64,000 bases of DNA from the NCBI GenBank assembly GCA_020073525.1, contig JAIQFA010000017.1:1-64000 (forward strand), read 5' to 3'. The notes beneath the pieces are model-generated. The model was not told where the DNA came from, searched no databases, and saw only the letters and a list, made by a program, of their open reading frames with translations. This stretch comes from Terriglobia bacterium. GTDB taxonomy: Bacteria; Acidobacteriota; Terriglobia; Terriglobales; Acidobacteriaceae. The translations under genes were made by a program, and so were the position numbers. Of this stretch, positions 50,864 to 59,915 are shown one piece after another; the stretch's first letter is position 1, and every line of letters begins with the position of its first letter.

Positions 50864-52252
50864 ATGAAGAGCCTCTTCCTCAAAATTTTCCTGTCGTTCT
50901 GGGCAGCGCAAGCGTTGTTCCTGGTGCTGGCAATTCTGGTGACGATTGCTTTGCGCCCAGCCCGACATGGGATCGAGAGCGAAGGACCGCAGATTTTGGC
51001 AGAAGTGGTGAACGCCTACCAGAGCGGTGGAGAGCGCGCCGCCCGCGACTACGTGGAACAACTTTGGCACACACAGCATGTCTGGGCATTAGTTTTTGAT
51101 CCGTCGGGCCGTGAGCTCTCCGGACGACTAGCGCCACGGATGGAAGACGGTCCGCCGGGTGGTCCACCCGGCATGCCGCGCCACCACGGATGGCTGGACA
51201 ATTTCCTGCCGAATCGCATCATCCGGCAGGCGCTGACGTTGGATGGAAAACGGTACACCCTGGTGTTGGTGCTGCCGCCAGGACCCAGAGTGTTCTTCGG
51301 GCCGCACGACATCCCCGGGCCGGGCATCGCGATTGCCGTCATCACGTCTGGGTTAATGTGCTACCTCCTGGCGTGGTCGATGACCAGTCCGGTGGCTCGT
51401 TTGCGGAAGGCGGCGCAGAGCCTGGCCGCAGGCGACTTGAGCGCACGCACTGGCGCACCGGTGAGCCGGCGAGGCGACGAATTGTCGGAGTTGATGCGCG
51501 ACTTCGACCGCATGGCCGAACGCATCGAAGGCCTGGTGGACTCGCAATCGCGGCTGCTGAAAGATGTTTCGCACGAGCTGCGTTCGCCGCTGGCCCGGCT
51601 AAGTGTCGCTCTGGGCCTGGCGCGGCAGCGGGCAACGCCGGACGTTGAGGGTTCGCTCAACCGCATCGAGCTCGAGGCTGACCGTCTCAATCAACTGATC
51701 CAGCGGTTGCTGACGATTTCGCGGCTGGAGTCGGGAACCGATGGTTTGCGAAAAACCAGGTTGTCACTGCGGGAACTAGTGCAGCAGGTGGCCCGCGACG
51801 CCGAATATGAGACTCCGGGACGCGGCTGCCAGGTGACGACGCCGGCGGACGCAGCGGATGAATTTCCGGTCGAGGCCGACCCGGACTTGTTGCGGAGCGC
51901 CATCGAGAATGTCGTAAGGAACGCCACGCGATATACTGCTGAAGGCACGACCGTGGAGGTGCGACTGGAGCGGCAGCCGGCGGCGAACGGCGAAGAAATC
52001 GTGATTTGCGTGCGTGATTCGGGTCCAGGTGTTCCCAATGAATCGCTGCAAAAGATATTTGAGCCTTTTTACCGGCTTGACGATGCCCGCAACCGCCAGA
52101 CCGGAGGCGCGGGTTTGGGCCTGTCGATCGCGGATCGGGCCATCAGACTGCACGGTGGGCAACTTCGTGCATCCAATCGCAAAGAGGGTGGGTTAGAGGT
52201 TGAAATCCGGATTCCGGCGGCTGTCGGGTTTGCTCTTCCCGCTCATTCCTGA
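50864..52252 (+). CDS. CpxA-like sensor histidine kinase
   Basis: 462 residues. TM1 at 7-30, a periplasmic sensor of ~120 residues with a Gly/Pro/His-rich strip (DGPPGGPPGMPRHH), TM2 at about 146-168 and a HAMP. The H-box DVSHELRSPLARL carries phospho-His237. The N-box is ENVVRNATRYTAEG, then DSGPGVP and GAGLGLSIADRAI. It probably senses envelope stress and pairs with the adjacent regulator; the Spy/CpxP-like protein nearby may be its target or its brake. Confidence 0.92.
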   Translation: MKSLFLKIFLSFWAAQALFLVLAILVTIALRPARHGIESEGPQILAEVVNAYQSGGERAARDYVEQLWHTQHVWALVFDPSGRELSGRLAPRMEDGPPGGPPGMPRHHGWLDNFLPNRIIRQALTLDGKRYTLVLVLPPGPRVFFGPHDIPGPGIAIAVITSGLMCYLLAWSMTSPVARLRKAAQSLAAGDLSARTGAPVSRRGDELSELMRDFDRMAERIEGLVDSQSRLLKDVSHELRSPLARLSVALGLARQRATPDVEGSLNRIELEADRLNQLIQRLLTISRLESGTDGLRKTRLSLRELVQQVARDAEYETPGRGCQVTTPADAADEFPVEADPDLLRSAIENVVRNATRYTAEGTTVEVRLERQPAANGEEIVICVRDSGPGVPNESLQKIFEPFYRLDDARNRQTGGAGLGLSIADRAIRLHGGQLRASNRKEGGLEVEIRIPAAVGFALPAHS

Positions 52253-52339
52253 TACACAAATATATTTCAGCCACAAGCTTCAGTCTCCGTGACGGCTGGC
52301 GGCGTATCGCCTGCGGACGGGAAGCGGCTGGGAGAACTG

Positions 52340-53590
52340 ATGTCGAAGAAAATAGGCGGAGTGTTTGCGCTCGCGGGCCTGTGTGCCCTGAGCTTGTTTC
52401 TGCTCAATTGCGGCAGTTCCTCGTCCCGCCCGGCGGGCGCCCTCTATGTGCTGACCCAGGGCAGCAACGGCGTCGGGAACAACGTGACTTCCTATGCTAT
52501 CGACTTGGGTAGCGGCAACCTGTCGCTGATCAATTCGAATGCGAGCACGTGCACGAGTCAGGGGACGTCGTGCGGCCCTCCGCTCGACATCGTGCTGGAT
52601 CCTACCGGAGCGGCGGCTTTTGTGCTGAATCAGGGTGTCCCGTCCATCCCTGCCGCGCCGACGATTTACGCTTACACGATCGGTTCCGACGGAAGCTTCG
52701 GATCGCCAACCGTCGCTGCGACTCTGACGCCGGGAGACACGGCCATTGCCATGACCCGCGACGCGGACGGCAAATTCTTGTTTGTGATTACGCTCGCCCC
52801 GCAGGTGCTCGTGTTCAGCACGAGTCCGGGGTCCACGACTCTAACGCCGGTGGACAATTCGGCTCTTTCTGTAACGAGAATTCCAACTGCGCTCTCGGCA
52901 ATTACGTTCACACCGCAAGGCGGCACGGCTCAGGAGTTTCTCTTCGTAACCAGCAACAACGACCCGGTCCTGCACAACGACAATACTTTGAGCGTATACG
53001 TCGTGGCTTCCGATGGAACCCTGACGGAGCAAACGGGTTCTCCCTACGCCACGACAACCGACCCCCTTTCGGTGCAGGCAGTCAACACGAACCCGGCGGG
53101 ACAGAACGTCGGCGGTGTGTTCGTTTATGTGGGCAGCCAGCCGACGGCGGCAGGCGCGCTGAACATATTCGAGATGTGTACAGTGGTCGACGCGGTTTGC
53201 TCGCAGTCGGATGTGACCAATGCACTGCTGATGCCGGTGACCACGCCACCTCCGCCCTCACCGGGGGCAAACCCGGTCGCCATGCTGGTGGATCCAACGA
53301 ACACCTTTCTTTACGTTGTCTGTGAAGGCAGCAGCCAGGTTTTTGGATATAAAATCGGCACGACGTCGGGCACGCTGACGGCGCTGAGTCCGGCGAGTGA
53401 GCCGACGGGGCTGCACCCGGTGGCCATGGCAATGCACCCCAGCGTAAAGTCGAGCGGCGCGTTTCTCTACACCTCGAACAGCGGGTCGAGTAACATCTCG
53501 GGCTTTTCGGTGAGCACAACAACCGGATCGATGAGCAGTCCGATTACGGTGAGCAGCCCATCGGTGCCGAGTGGGATGGCAGCGAGATAA
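52340..53590 (+). CDS. Lactonase-like beta-propeller lipoprotein
   Basis: 416 residues from ATG 52340 (GGGAG at 52330). Signal with lipobox FLLNCGSSSS. Repeated blades of the YVTN/6-phosphogluconolactonase type: ALYVLTQGSNGVGNNVTSYA, AIAMTRDADGKFLFVI, FLYVVCEGSSQVFGYKI and AFLYTSNSGSSNISGFSV. Likely an outer-membrane or periplasmic protein; enzymatic activity is not assured. Confidence 0.82.
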   Translation: MSKKIGGVFALAGLCALSLFLLNCGSSSSRPAGALYVLTQGSNGVGNNVTSYAIDLGSGNLSLINSNASTCTSQGTSCGPPLDIVLDPTGAAAFVLNQGVPSIPAAPTIYAYTIGSDGSFGSPTVAATLTPGDTAIAMTRDADGKFLFVITLAPQVLVFSTSPGSTTLTPVDNSALSVTRIPTALSAITFTPQGGTAQEFLFVTSNNDPVLHNDNTLSVYVVASDGTLTEQTGSPYATTTDPLSVQAVNTNPAGQNVGGVFVYVGSQPTAAGALNIFEMCTVVDAVCSQSDVTNALLMPVTTPPPPSPGANPVAMLVDPTNTFLYVVCEGSSQVFGYKIGTTSGTLTALSPASEPTGLHPVAMAMHPSVKSSGAFLYTSNSGSSNISGFSVSTTTGSMSSPITVSSPSVPSGMAAR

Positions 53591-53649
53591 CCATCGGGTG
53601 ATCGAAAAATCAATCCCGACAGGTTTTAGATGACCCGATCACCCGATGG
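53591..53649. repeat. Palindromic element, family E, short copy
   Basis: CCATCGGGTGATCG (53591-53604) pairs with the CGATCACCCGATGG end of the right arm (53628-53649). The right edge has GGTTTTAGATGACCC, similar to the other copies. It sits directly between the stop codons of two convergent genes. Confidence 0.8.
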
Positions 53650-53659
53650 CCAGATTTCA

Positions 53660-55999
53660 TTAGGTGGGCATCCGAAGAATTAGATACCCTCCGATGAAAC
53701 CGAACACTAGGTCTGGAGACCAGGCCGCGACTGCGGGTGGAAGCTGGCTCAGATTGCCCATCGCCTCGAATAATCCAGAGATCGTCCAATAGACAACGCC
53801 GATGCCGATGGCGGTCGCAACCCCTGCGACTGCGGAACGCTTGCCCGTGGAAAGCGCAAAAGGTATGGCGAGTACTGCCATCACCAGCGTGATCAGTGGG
53901 TAGGCAATCTTCTTCTGCAGTTGCACGCGCAGACGCACCACGTCAAAGCCGCTTTGCTCGAGATCGTGAATGTAGCGGTGGAGCTCTTCGTAGCTCATTT
54001 CCGAAGATTGTTTGATTTCTTTCTTGAAATACGCCGGGACCTCGGCTAGTTCGGGATAGGTGGCGGCATCGAACTTACGGTAATTCTCGATGGCGGGACC
54101 GCTCAGGCTGCGCTCCCATCCTTGTTCGTAAACCCACCGACCCATGGACTCCGACCAGTGCGCGCGGTCGGCGGTGATGCGGTGCGTAATTTGGAACGTG
54201 TGCGGATCGAACTGAAAGACGGAAACGCCGCCGAAGGTATTCTTATCGGGATCGAAGAACTGGTAGTAGTAAATATCGGAGTGCTGGCCGAAGATCCACT
54301 TGCGGTCGGGCCGCAGGTAGGTCTGCGCGGGCTTGCCCTTGATGCGGTTGCGTAGAGCGTCCTGCCGCTTGTTGGTGTAGGGCAGATAGAGTTGGTCCGA
54401 GAGGAAGAGCACGCCCGCGACCAGGGTCGAGGCAATCAGCACCGGGACGATTATGCGGTAGAGACTGATACCCGTAGCCTTGATCGCCGTAATCTCATTC
54501 GACCGCTGCAACAGGCCGAAAGTCACCAGCACCGCCAGCAGCATGCTCAGAGGCGTGGTGTTGTACAGAAAATAAGGCACCACATTCAGCAGGTATTCGC
54601 CCACCGTCAGCGGCGAGACCTGATTCCGCATGATGTCGCCGAGCAACTCAAACAGGGTGAACACCAGCAACAGCATCAGGAACGCCGCGACAATCATGCC
54701 CAAATAGAGAGTAAAGTCGCGCAGTACATAATCGTCAAGGATTGTAGGGAAGCGAAGGTTGAACAAGCGCCAGCGCCTCGGCCAGCGCGTAAAGATGCTT
54801 TCGCGCAGGGGCGCTCGATACGAGTTTCCATTGAGTGGAGGGGCTAGCCCTGCAGGTTTTAAAGCCTTGAACCACGATCGCCAACCCGCCAACTCAATCG
54901 GGCGGCGCTCGGATTGCCAAAGGAGAAAAATACCTCCGGCTAGAAACACGAAGTCGGCGAGCCAGACGCCGGCAGCCGGGGAGAGGCGTCCTTGCTTGGC
55001 GAAAGATACTCCGATCAGTGAAATTGAATAGTAGAGAAACACCAGTAGAATGGTCAGTACAAATCCGCTGGACTTGCCGCCTTTTTTCGACGAGAGGCCG
55101 AGAGGAATGCCCACCAGCGCCAGCACGATGCACGCTGTCGGCAAAGCCAGGCGCCGGTGGTACTCGATCAGGTGCCAGCGGCGGGTGACGGGGTCGGCGG
55201 TTTGCGCGGTGCGGAGAAGGTCGGAAACTTTAAGCTCGCCCAGCGTCGCCGGTTCGTGTTCCTGCCCGTTTTGAGCCGCGGGAATCTTGATCGGTATGTC
55301 CGTCGTCTCAAACGTGGAGATCTGGTACTGATCCGGATTCTTGGGATCGGTTTCGTGCGTGGAACCATCGGTCAGATGCAGGTCGAGAGTGTCGGGCCCC
55401 TGGCTGACCAACAGTCCTTCCCGCGCCAGGCTGATGCGCGGCGACGCGGGGTCGCTCAAATCGGCGAGAAACACGCCTTTCCAGAGCGCCCCTCCGGACA
55501 TGGCCTTGACGTCCTGCACATACAGAACGGTCTTCGGAAATCCCTCGTAAAACACCCGGGGCTGCACTTCAAAAGAAACCTGCGAAGATTTGAGGCGATC
55601 CTGGAGTTGTCCCAGCGAAGCGAGTGAGCGGGGTGCCAGGTAGACACTGTTCCCGAGAGCGAGCAGCCATGCCACTGCCACAAAGATCGAGATGACACGG
55701 AGGAAGGTCCATACCCCCATGCCACTGGCGCGCATGGCTGTGATTTCGCTGTCCGCCGCCAGACGGCTGAGCCCGATGAGGATGCCAACGAGCACCCCCA
55801 TGGGAATGGTGTAAGTGAGCGCGACGGGGACGGTGAAGAAAAAAATTTGCGCCACGCTGGGCAGCGGGGCGCTGTTGCGAACAACCAATTCGAGGATTCG
55901 GCCGAGATCGCGGGTGAAAAGAACGAAAGTGAAAACCGCCGCGCCGATCAAGGCGTGAGAGACGACTTCTCGCAGAATATAGCGGGTGAGGATGCGCAT
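53660..55999 (-). CDS. lptFG: Fused LptF-LptG permease for lipopolysaccharide export
   Basis: 779 residues from ATG 55999. Two complete LptF/G (YjgP/YjgQ) units in one chain: the first starts MRILTRYILREVVSHALIGA and ends near residue 375; a linker of ~60 residues follows; the second starts TILDDYVLRDFTLYLGMIVA and ends in the final helices (VMAVLAIPFALSTGKRSAVA, VVYWTISGLFEAMG). Each unit has six helices and a jellyroll periplasmic domain. E. coli uses two separate proteins as partners of LptB2. The fusion is usual in acidobacteria as far as I know. Confidence 0.9.
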   Translation of the reverse strand: MRILTRYILREVVSHALIGAAVFTFVLFTRDLGRILELVVRNSAPLPSVAQIFFFTVPVALTYTIPMGVLVGILIGLSRLAADSEITAMRASGMGVWTFLRVISIFVAVAWLLALGNSVYLAPRSLASLGQLQDRLKSSQVSFEVQPRVFYEGFPKTVLYVQDVKAMSGGALWKGVFLADLSDPASPRISLAREGLLVSQGPDTLDLHLTDGSTHETDPKNPDQYQISTFETTDIPIKIPAAQNGQEHEPATLGELKVSDLLRTAQTADPVTRRWHLIEYHRRLALPTACIVLALVGIPLGLSSKKGGKSSGFVLTILLVFLYYSISLIGVSFAKQGRLSPAAGVWLADFVFLAGGIFLLWQSERRPIELAGWRSWFKALKPAGLAPPLNGNSYRAPLRESIFTRWPRRWRLFNLRFPTILDDYVLRDFTLYLGMIVAAFLMLLLVFTLFELLGDIMRNQVSPLTVGEYLLNVVPYFLYNTTPLSMLLAVLVTFGLLQRSNEITAIKATGISLYRIIVPVLIASTLVAGVLFLSDQLYLPYTNKRQDALRNRIKGKPAQTYLRPDRKWIFGQHSDIYYYQFFDPDKNTFGGVSVFQFDPHTFQITHRITADRAHWSESMGRWVYEQGWERSLSGPAIENYRKFDAATYPELAEVPAYFKKEIKQSSEMSYEELHRYIHDLEQSGFDVVRLRVQLQKKIAYPLITLVMAVLAIPFALSTGKRSAVAGVATAIGIGVVYWTISGLFEAMGNLSQLPPAVAAWSPDLVFGFIGGYLILRMPT

Positions 56000-56385
56000 C
56001 CGCAAGCGTGGTTGACCTTTTGCGAGTCTAGCATGAGACCGGCAGCGCGGCGTGATGGCTGTAATTGATTTCCAGTGGGAAGAGCTGGTTTCCACGATCG
56101 TCCTGGGAAGGGCACGGCCTCACAGGCCGCGGAAAAATTCGCGTGTTTGAAAGGGTCCGGTTTTGCAGTCAGCGGAAACACTCGGACGACCTGGCCCCGA
56201 ACGGGAAGGGCACGGCTTCAGCCGTGCCGCCAGAGGCGATAAATACGAGGGCTTCAGCCCCTAAGGGCCCCAATCGCTTGCTTCCTCGGCTTCAATACGA
56301 GGCGGCTTCTAGATTTGCATTGCGGGCGCGCTTCGTAGAGAATGCCCCTTCGCCTAGCGAAGCGTGGTTTTGGGCCGGAGGAGAA
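56000..56385. other. 386-bp gap with REP-like hairpins before the M28 gene
   Basis: It contains GGGAAGGGCACGGC-type hairpins at 56104-56130 and 56206-56260 (GGCACGGC-TTCA-GCCGTGCC, then GGGCTTCAGCCC). The unit GAACGGGAAGGGCACG recurs at 63730. The M28 gene starts after a strong GGAGGAG. Confidence 0.6.
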
Positions 56386-57840
56386 ATGAATCTGCGTCGT
56401 GCAGTCGTATTAGCGGGCTGGTGGGTGATCCCGGTGCTGGCATGGGCTCAGCAACCATCGGATATGAAACCGGTGACCGATCGGTTGGCAGCCTCGATTT
56501 ATACCGGGCCTTCTATGGCAACCCTGGGAGAACTCACGGACAATGTCGGCGGCCGGCTGACGGGTTCTCCAGCCTATGTGCGCTCGACGGAGTGGGCGGC
56601 AGCGAAGTTCCGGAGCTATGGCATCGAGAACGTTCGACTCGAGCCGTTCAAAATCGAAGCGGGCTGGCAACGAGGGACGGCAACCGGGTCGATGCTGGCG
56701 CCGCTGCCGCGCCCGCTAAACGTGGCATCGTTAGGTTGGGGACCGCCAACCCCTCCGGGAGGGGTGCACGGCACGGTGGCGATCGTCGCGGACGTCGCGC
56801 CCGAGGTGCTGCGATCCCGGGAGGCCGAACTGCGGGGCAAGATTGTCTTTCTCGATGCCAGCAAGATCTACGCCGAGGGCTACGGCAAGGCTATGCCCAA
56901 GATCCAGGCGGCATGGCTCGCGTTTCAGAAGGCTGGCGTACTCGCCGTGATTATGTCCGATCGCGAGAGGAACAACGTTCTGAATGCTCATGGCGTAGGG
57001 TGGGGCGCAAAGTTGCTTCCACTGCCCGGAGTCGAAGTTGGAATGGAAGATTCGAAGATGATTCAGCGGGATCTGGAGCGCGGGCCGGTCACCATCCAGT
57101 TGACCATCGATAACAAAACGTCGGGAGAGACGACCGTCAACAACGTAGTGGCGGAGATTCGGGGCAGCGAGCGGCCGGACGAGTGGATCCTGATCGGCGC
57201 GCACCTCGATTCGTGGGACTTCGGCACCGGCGCGCAGGACAACGGTACCGGTGCGATCAGCGTCCTAGAAATCGGCCGCGCTCTGATGGCGCTGGGGAAA
57301 GCGCCGCGGCGCAGTATCCGGCTGGCGCTTTGGGGCGGAGAAGAGGAAGGCTTGCTCGGATCGTATGCCTACACGCAGACGCACAAAGACGAGTTGGATA
57401 AATGCGTGGCCGTTCTCAATACCGATAACGGCGCGGGACATCCGAAAGGTTGGAAAGTGGAAGGCCGCGACGATTTGAAAAAAGCAATGCAGCCCTGGAG
57501 CGACGGCCTATTGAAGGATTTAAACGGCGGCGATCTTTCCTCGGATACCACTTACGACACCGACCACGGTCCGTTCATGTTGTATGGAATCCCGGCGCTC
57601 GACTTGTGGGTGGACATGACCCACTATGGTGAGATCCATCACAAGTCGAGCGACACGCTCGACAAAGTTGATTCGCTGGATTTCAAGGGTGGAGAAGTGA
57701 TTGTAGCCGTCACCGCCTACGCCATCGCACAAAGCGAAGCGCCGATCGCACCCCATATTGATCACGCGGCGGTGGGAGAAATCATCAAGAAGGCAAAATT
57801 AGAGGACATGCTGGTGAACGTCGGGGTGTGGAAACCGTAA
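56386..57840 (+). CDS. Secreted M28 aminopeptidase with PA-like insert
   Basis: 484 residues from ATG 56386. Signal VVLAGWWVIPVLAWA. The PA-like segment (residues ~130-240) precedes the M28 zinc domain. Its motifs are IGAHLDSWDFGTGAQDNGTG (His and bridging Asp), LWGGEEEGLLGSY (catalytic Glu-Glu), NTDNGAGHPK, TDHGPFMLYG and THYGEIHHKSSDT with the last His. It is a periplasmic or secreted di-zinc exopeptidase. Confidence 0.92.
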   Translation: MNLRRAVVLAGWWVIPVLAWAQQPSDMKPVTDRLAASIYTGPSMATLGELTDNVGGRLTGSPAYVRSTEWAAAKFRSYGIENVRLEPFKIEAGWQRGTATGSMLAPLPRPLNVASLGWGPPTPPGGVHGTVAIVADVAPEVLRSREAELRGKIVFLDASKIYAEGYGKAMPKIQAAWLAFQKAGVLAVIMSDRERNNVLNAHGVGWGAKLLPLPGVEVGMEDSKMIQRDLERGPVTIQLTIDNKTSGETTVNNVVAEIRGSERPDEWILIGAHLDSWDFGTGAQDNGTGAISVLEIGRALMALGKAPRRSIRLALWGGEEEGLLGSYAYTQTHKDELDKCVAVLNTDNGAGHPKGWKVEGRDDLKKAMQPWSDGLLKDLNGGDLSSDTTYDTDHGPFMLYGIPALDLWVDMTHYGEIHHKSSDTLDKVDSLDFKGGEVIVAVTAYAIAQSEAPIAPHIDHAAVGEIIKKAKLEDMLVNVGVWKP

Positions 57841-57884
57841 CCGCGACATCTCGGCTGAGATCTCTGAGCGGAGCCCCGGCCTCT

Positions 57885-59531
57885 TCACGGCCCTTGATAC
57901 GCCCCAACGTTGTAGACATGCCCGGCCGGGAAGCCGTGTCCCCAGAAATCCTGGGTGCCCATGGAGCATCCGCTGATTTCGCTGCAGATATTGGCTCCCG
58001 CGCGCTTGGCCGGAGAGCCGGGCAACAGATGGAAGGCGGTGGCTGGCCTGCCCGCGGCGTGATAGTTCGGGCTGCTCAGCAACGGGTCGGCGTAGAAGCT
58101 GTGGGCATCTTGGTTCGTCGCCGCTTGATAAGCCCTGAAGCTCGTGTAAGTGGTTGCGTCGACCTGCCAGCTGGGGGGAGTCGTTGAAGTCGTCCAATAG
58201 ATATTGTTGTCCAGAACAAACGCAGAGGTTGCCTGGATCATGCCGGGCACTGTGGCGTAGATGATATTGTTCTTGAAAAAGCGCGGGTTACTGCCTGAAT
58301 ACTCCGCATCGCTGGTGGTGAAAGCAGCCGCATTAGAAGCTGGATTCCAGAAGAACGTATTGTTGTAGATCTGCACGCCGTCGAGTGAGCCCCCGTCCCA
58401 GGTATGAAGGAAGACCTCTCCTTGCTTCGACAGGTCGCTTCTCCGCCCGTTGTTGGCACAGACGTTGTAGCGAAAAACGTTGTCGTGATTCGCCCTCCCG
58501 CCCGCGCCGAAGAAAGCCACGCAATAACCCGCCGAGTCGTGCCCATAGTTGTACTGCACGACATTATTGTCGTTGTAGTAGTCGATATCGAAATCTCCAC
58601 CATCCCCGCCCCAGCTCTCGTTGGCATAGGACTCGTTATACTGCACCAAACACGTATGGCAGTACCACTCCCAGAGGCCTACAGGTGTGCTGCCGGTGCA
58701 GGTTGGACAAAGCCCGCTCTTGTATACGACATTCCTTTGCAGCAACCCATTGCTCAACTCCGCGATAAGAATGCCATCGCCGTAGATGTCGTGCGCTGTC
58801 GAATTCTGTACCGTGACCTTGCTTCCCAGGGGCTGCGCGACGCCATTCCCCTCGATCCATGTTCCACCTGCGCTTACGAATATGCCTTCGGAGACGTGGC
58901 TGTCATGGGCCGTCACTCTGTCGATCAGAACATCATTCAAGATCTGTCCGGCCGCATTCGGGGAAATGAAGACTTCGCCCGAATCCGCCCGCTTGGTCGA
59001 CGTGTACGTGGCGCCGTGCACGTCCAGATTTCTCAGGTAGATGTGATTGAGGCTTGAATTGGGAATGTTGCCCGAGACATAGACGCCATACCGGTTGCCG
59101 CCCGTGATCTCAAGATTGTTGATCTCCCAGTATTGCTGGTTGAACAGCTTCAAGGCTTCCTCGGCACTGCCCCCGTGGACCACCGGCTGCGCCCCCGTCC
59201 CGTAAGCGTCGATCACGATGGGAGAGTTCGTAGCACCGGAGCCTTGAGGACTCAGCGACCCGTCGCAAGCCGTGCCTCGCTTGAGCAGAAGATGATCTCC
59301 CGCCCGCAGAGTAAATGCATTCGCAGGCGCCAGGGAGTTCCACGGCGAACCTTGCGTCCCGTCCCCGTTTTGGCTGGCCGAACAGTCGAGGTAGTAGGTG
59401 GTGGCGGAACCTGATGGAGGCGGCACAGGAGCGTGGACCGGTCTCGAGCATGCATGGAGCACAGAAAACACGAGCAGCGCCATAGCCGATTTCAGGCCGC
59501 GGGTCAAAATATTCCGGATCGGGTACGACAT
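57885..59531 (-). CDS. Right-handed parallel beta-helix lipoprotein
   Basis: 548 residues. Signal SAMALLVFSVLHAC with a lipobox Cys. Short repeats of the pectate-lyase/NosD type: IVIDAYGTGAQPVVHGG, WEINNLEITGGNRYGVYVSG, IDRVTAHDSHVSEGIFVSAG, VQNSTAHDIYGDGILI and VQIYNNTFFWNP. It probably acts on or binds extracellular polysaccharide. Catalytic residues cannot be assigned. Confidence 0.82.
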   Translation of the reverse strand: MSYPIRNILTRGLKSAMALLVFSVLHACSRPVHAPVPPPSGSATTYYLDCSASQNGDGTQGSPWNSLAPANAFTLRAGDHLLLKRGTACDGSLSPQGSGATNSPIVIDAYGTGAQPVVHGGSAEEALKLFNQQYWEINNLEITGGNRYGVYVSGNIPNSSLNHIYLRNLDVHGATYTSTKRADSGEVFISPNAAGQILNDVLIDRVTAHDSHVSEGIFVSAGGTWIEGNGVAQPLGSKVTVQNSTAHDIYGDGILIAELSNGLLQRNVVYKSGLCPTCTGSTPVGLWEWYCHTCLVQYNESYANESWGGDGGDFDIDYYNDNNVVQYNYGHDSAGYCVAFFGAGGRANHDNVFRYNVCANNGRRSDLSKQGEVFLHTWDGGSLDGVQIYNNTFFWNPASNAAAFTTSDAEYSGSNPRFFKNNIIYATVPGMIQATSAFVLDNNIYWTTSTTPPSWQVDATTYTSFRAYQAATNQDAHSFYADPLLSSPNYHAAGRPATAFHLLPGSPAKRAGANICSEISGCSMGTQDFWGHGFPAGHVYNVGAYQGP

Positions 59532-59716
59532 CAGCTCTTTCCCCTCGCAGACATTTGATATGAGACTCCGTCTGATAGGGTAACTTGTTTGAGCGAAAAA
59601 CAGTCGAGTCGCTGCGTGGTTTTATCTCGTAGGCAATCTAGAACTAGAAGTTCCGGCGCGATGTACGGCTCGGCATGTCAACCCACACCGAAATCGGTTC
59701 CGGTCGATGAGACGAG

Positions 59717-59890
59717 CTACTGGATGCCTGTGCCCCTAAGCTTAACGCGCTGACTGGCCAAGGGAGTCTTGTTCAAAGCGTTGTCGATGAAGGTTGCGGT
59801 GCCGGTGATTCTGCCTGCAACTTGAGGCACGAATACGATGACCAGCGTACAGGTTTGGCCGGCTGCAAGCGAGAAGGAAAACAATACAAA
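59717..59890 (-). pseudogene. Remnant of a choice-of-anchor-D/ASH-like domain
   Basis: On the minus strand: FSFSLAAGQTCTLVIVFVPQ, then VAGRITGTATFIDNALNKT and VKLRGTGIQ ending at a TAG. This is the last domain of the repeat proteins that end in TATFTDNA-LxGTG. No start codon and no upstream domains remain before glgB, so it is the tail of a deleted gene. Confidence 0.7.
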
Positions 59891-59915
59891 CCGCGGATTG
59901 CCAACCGATCCGCGG

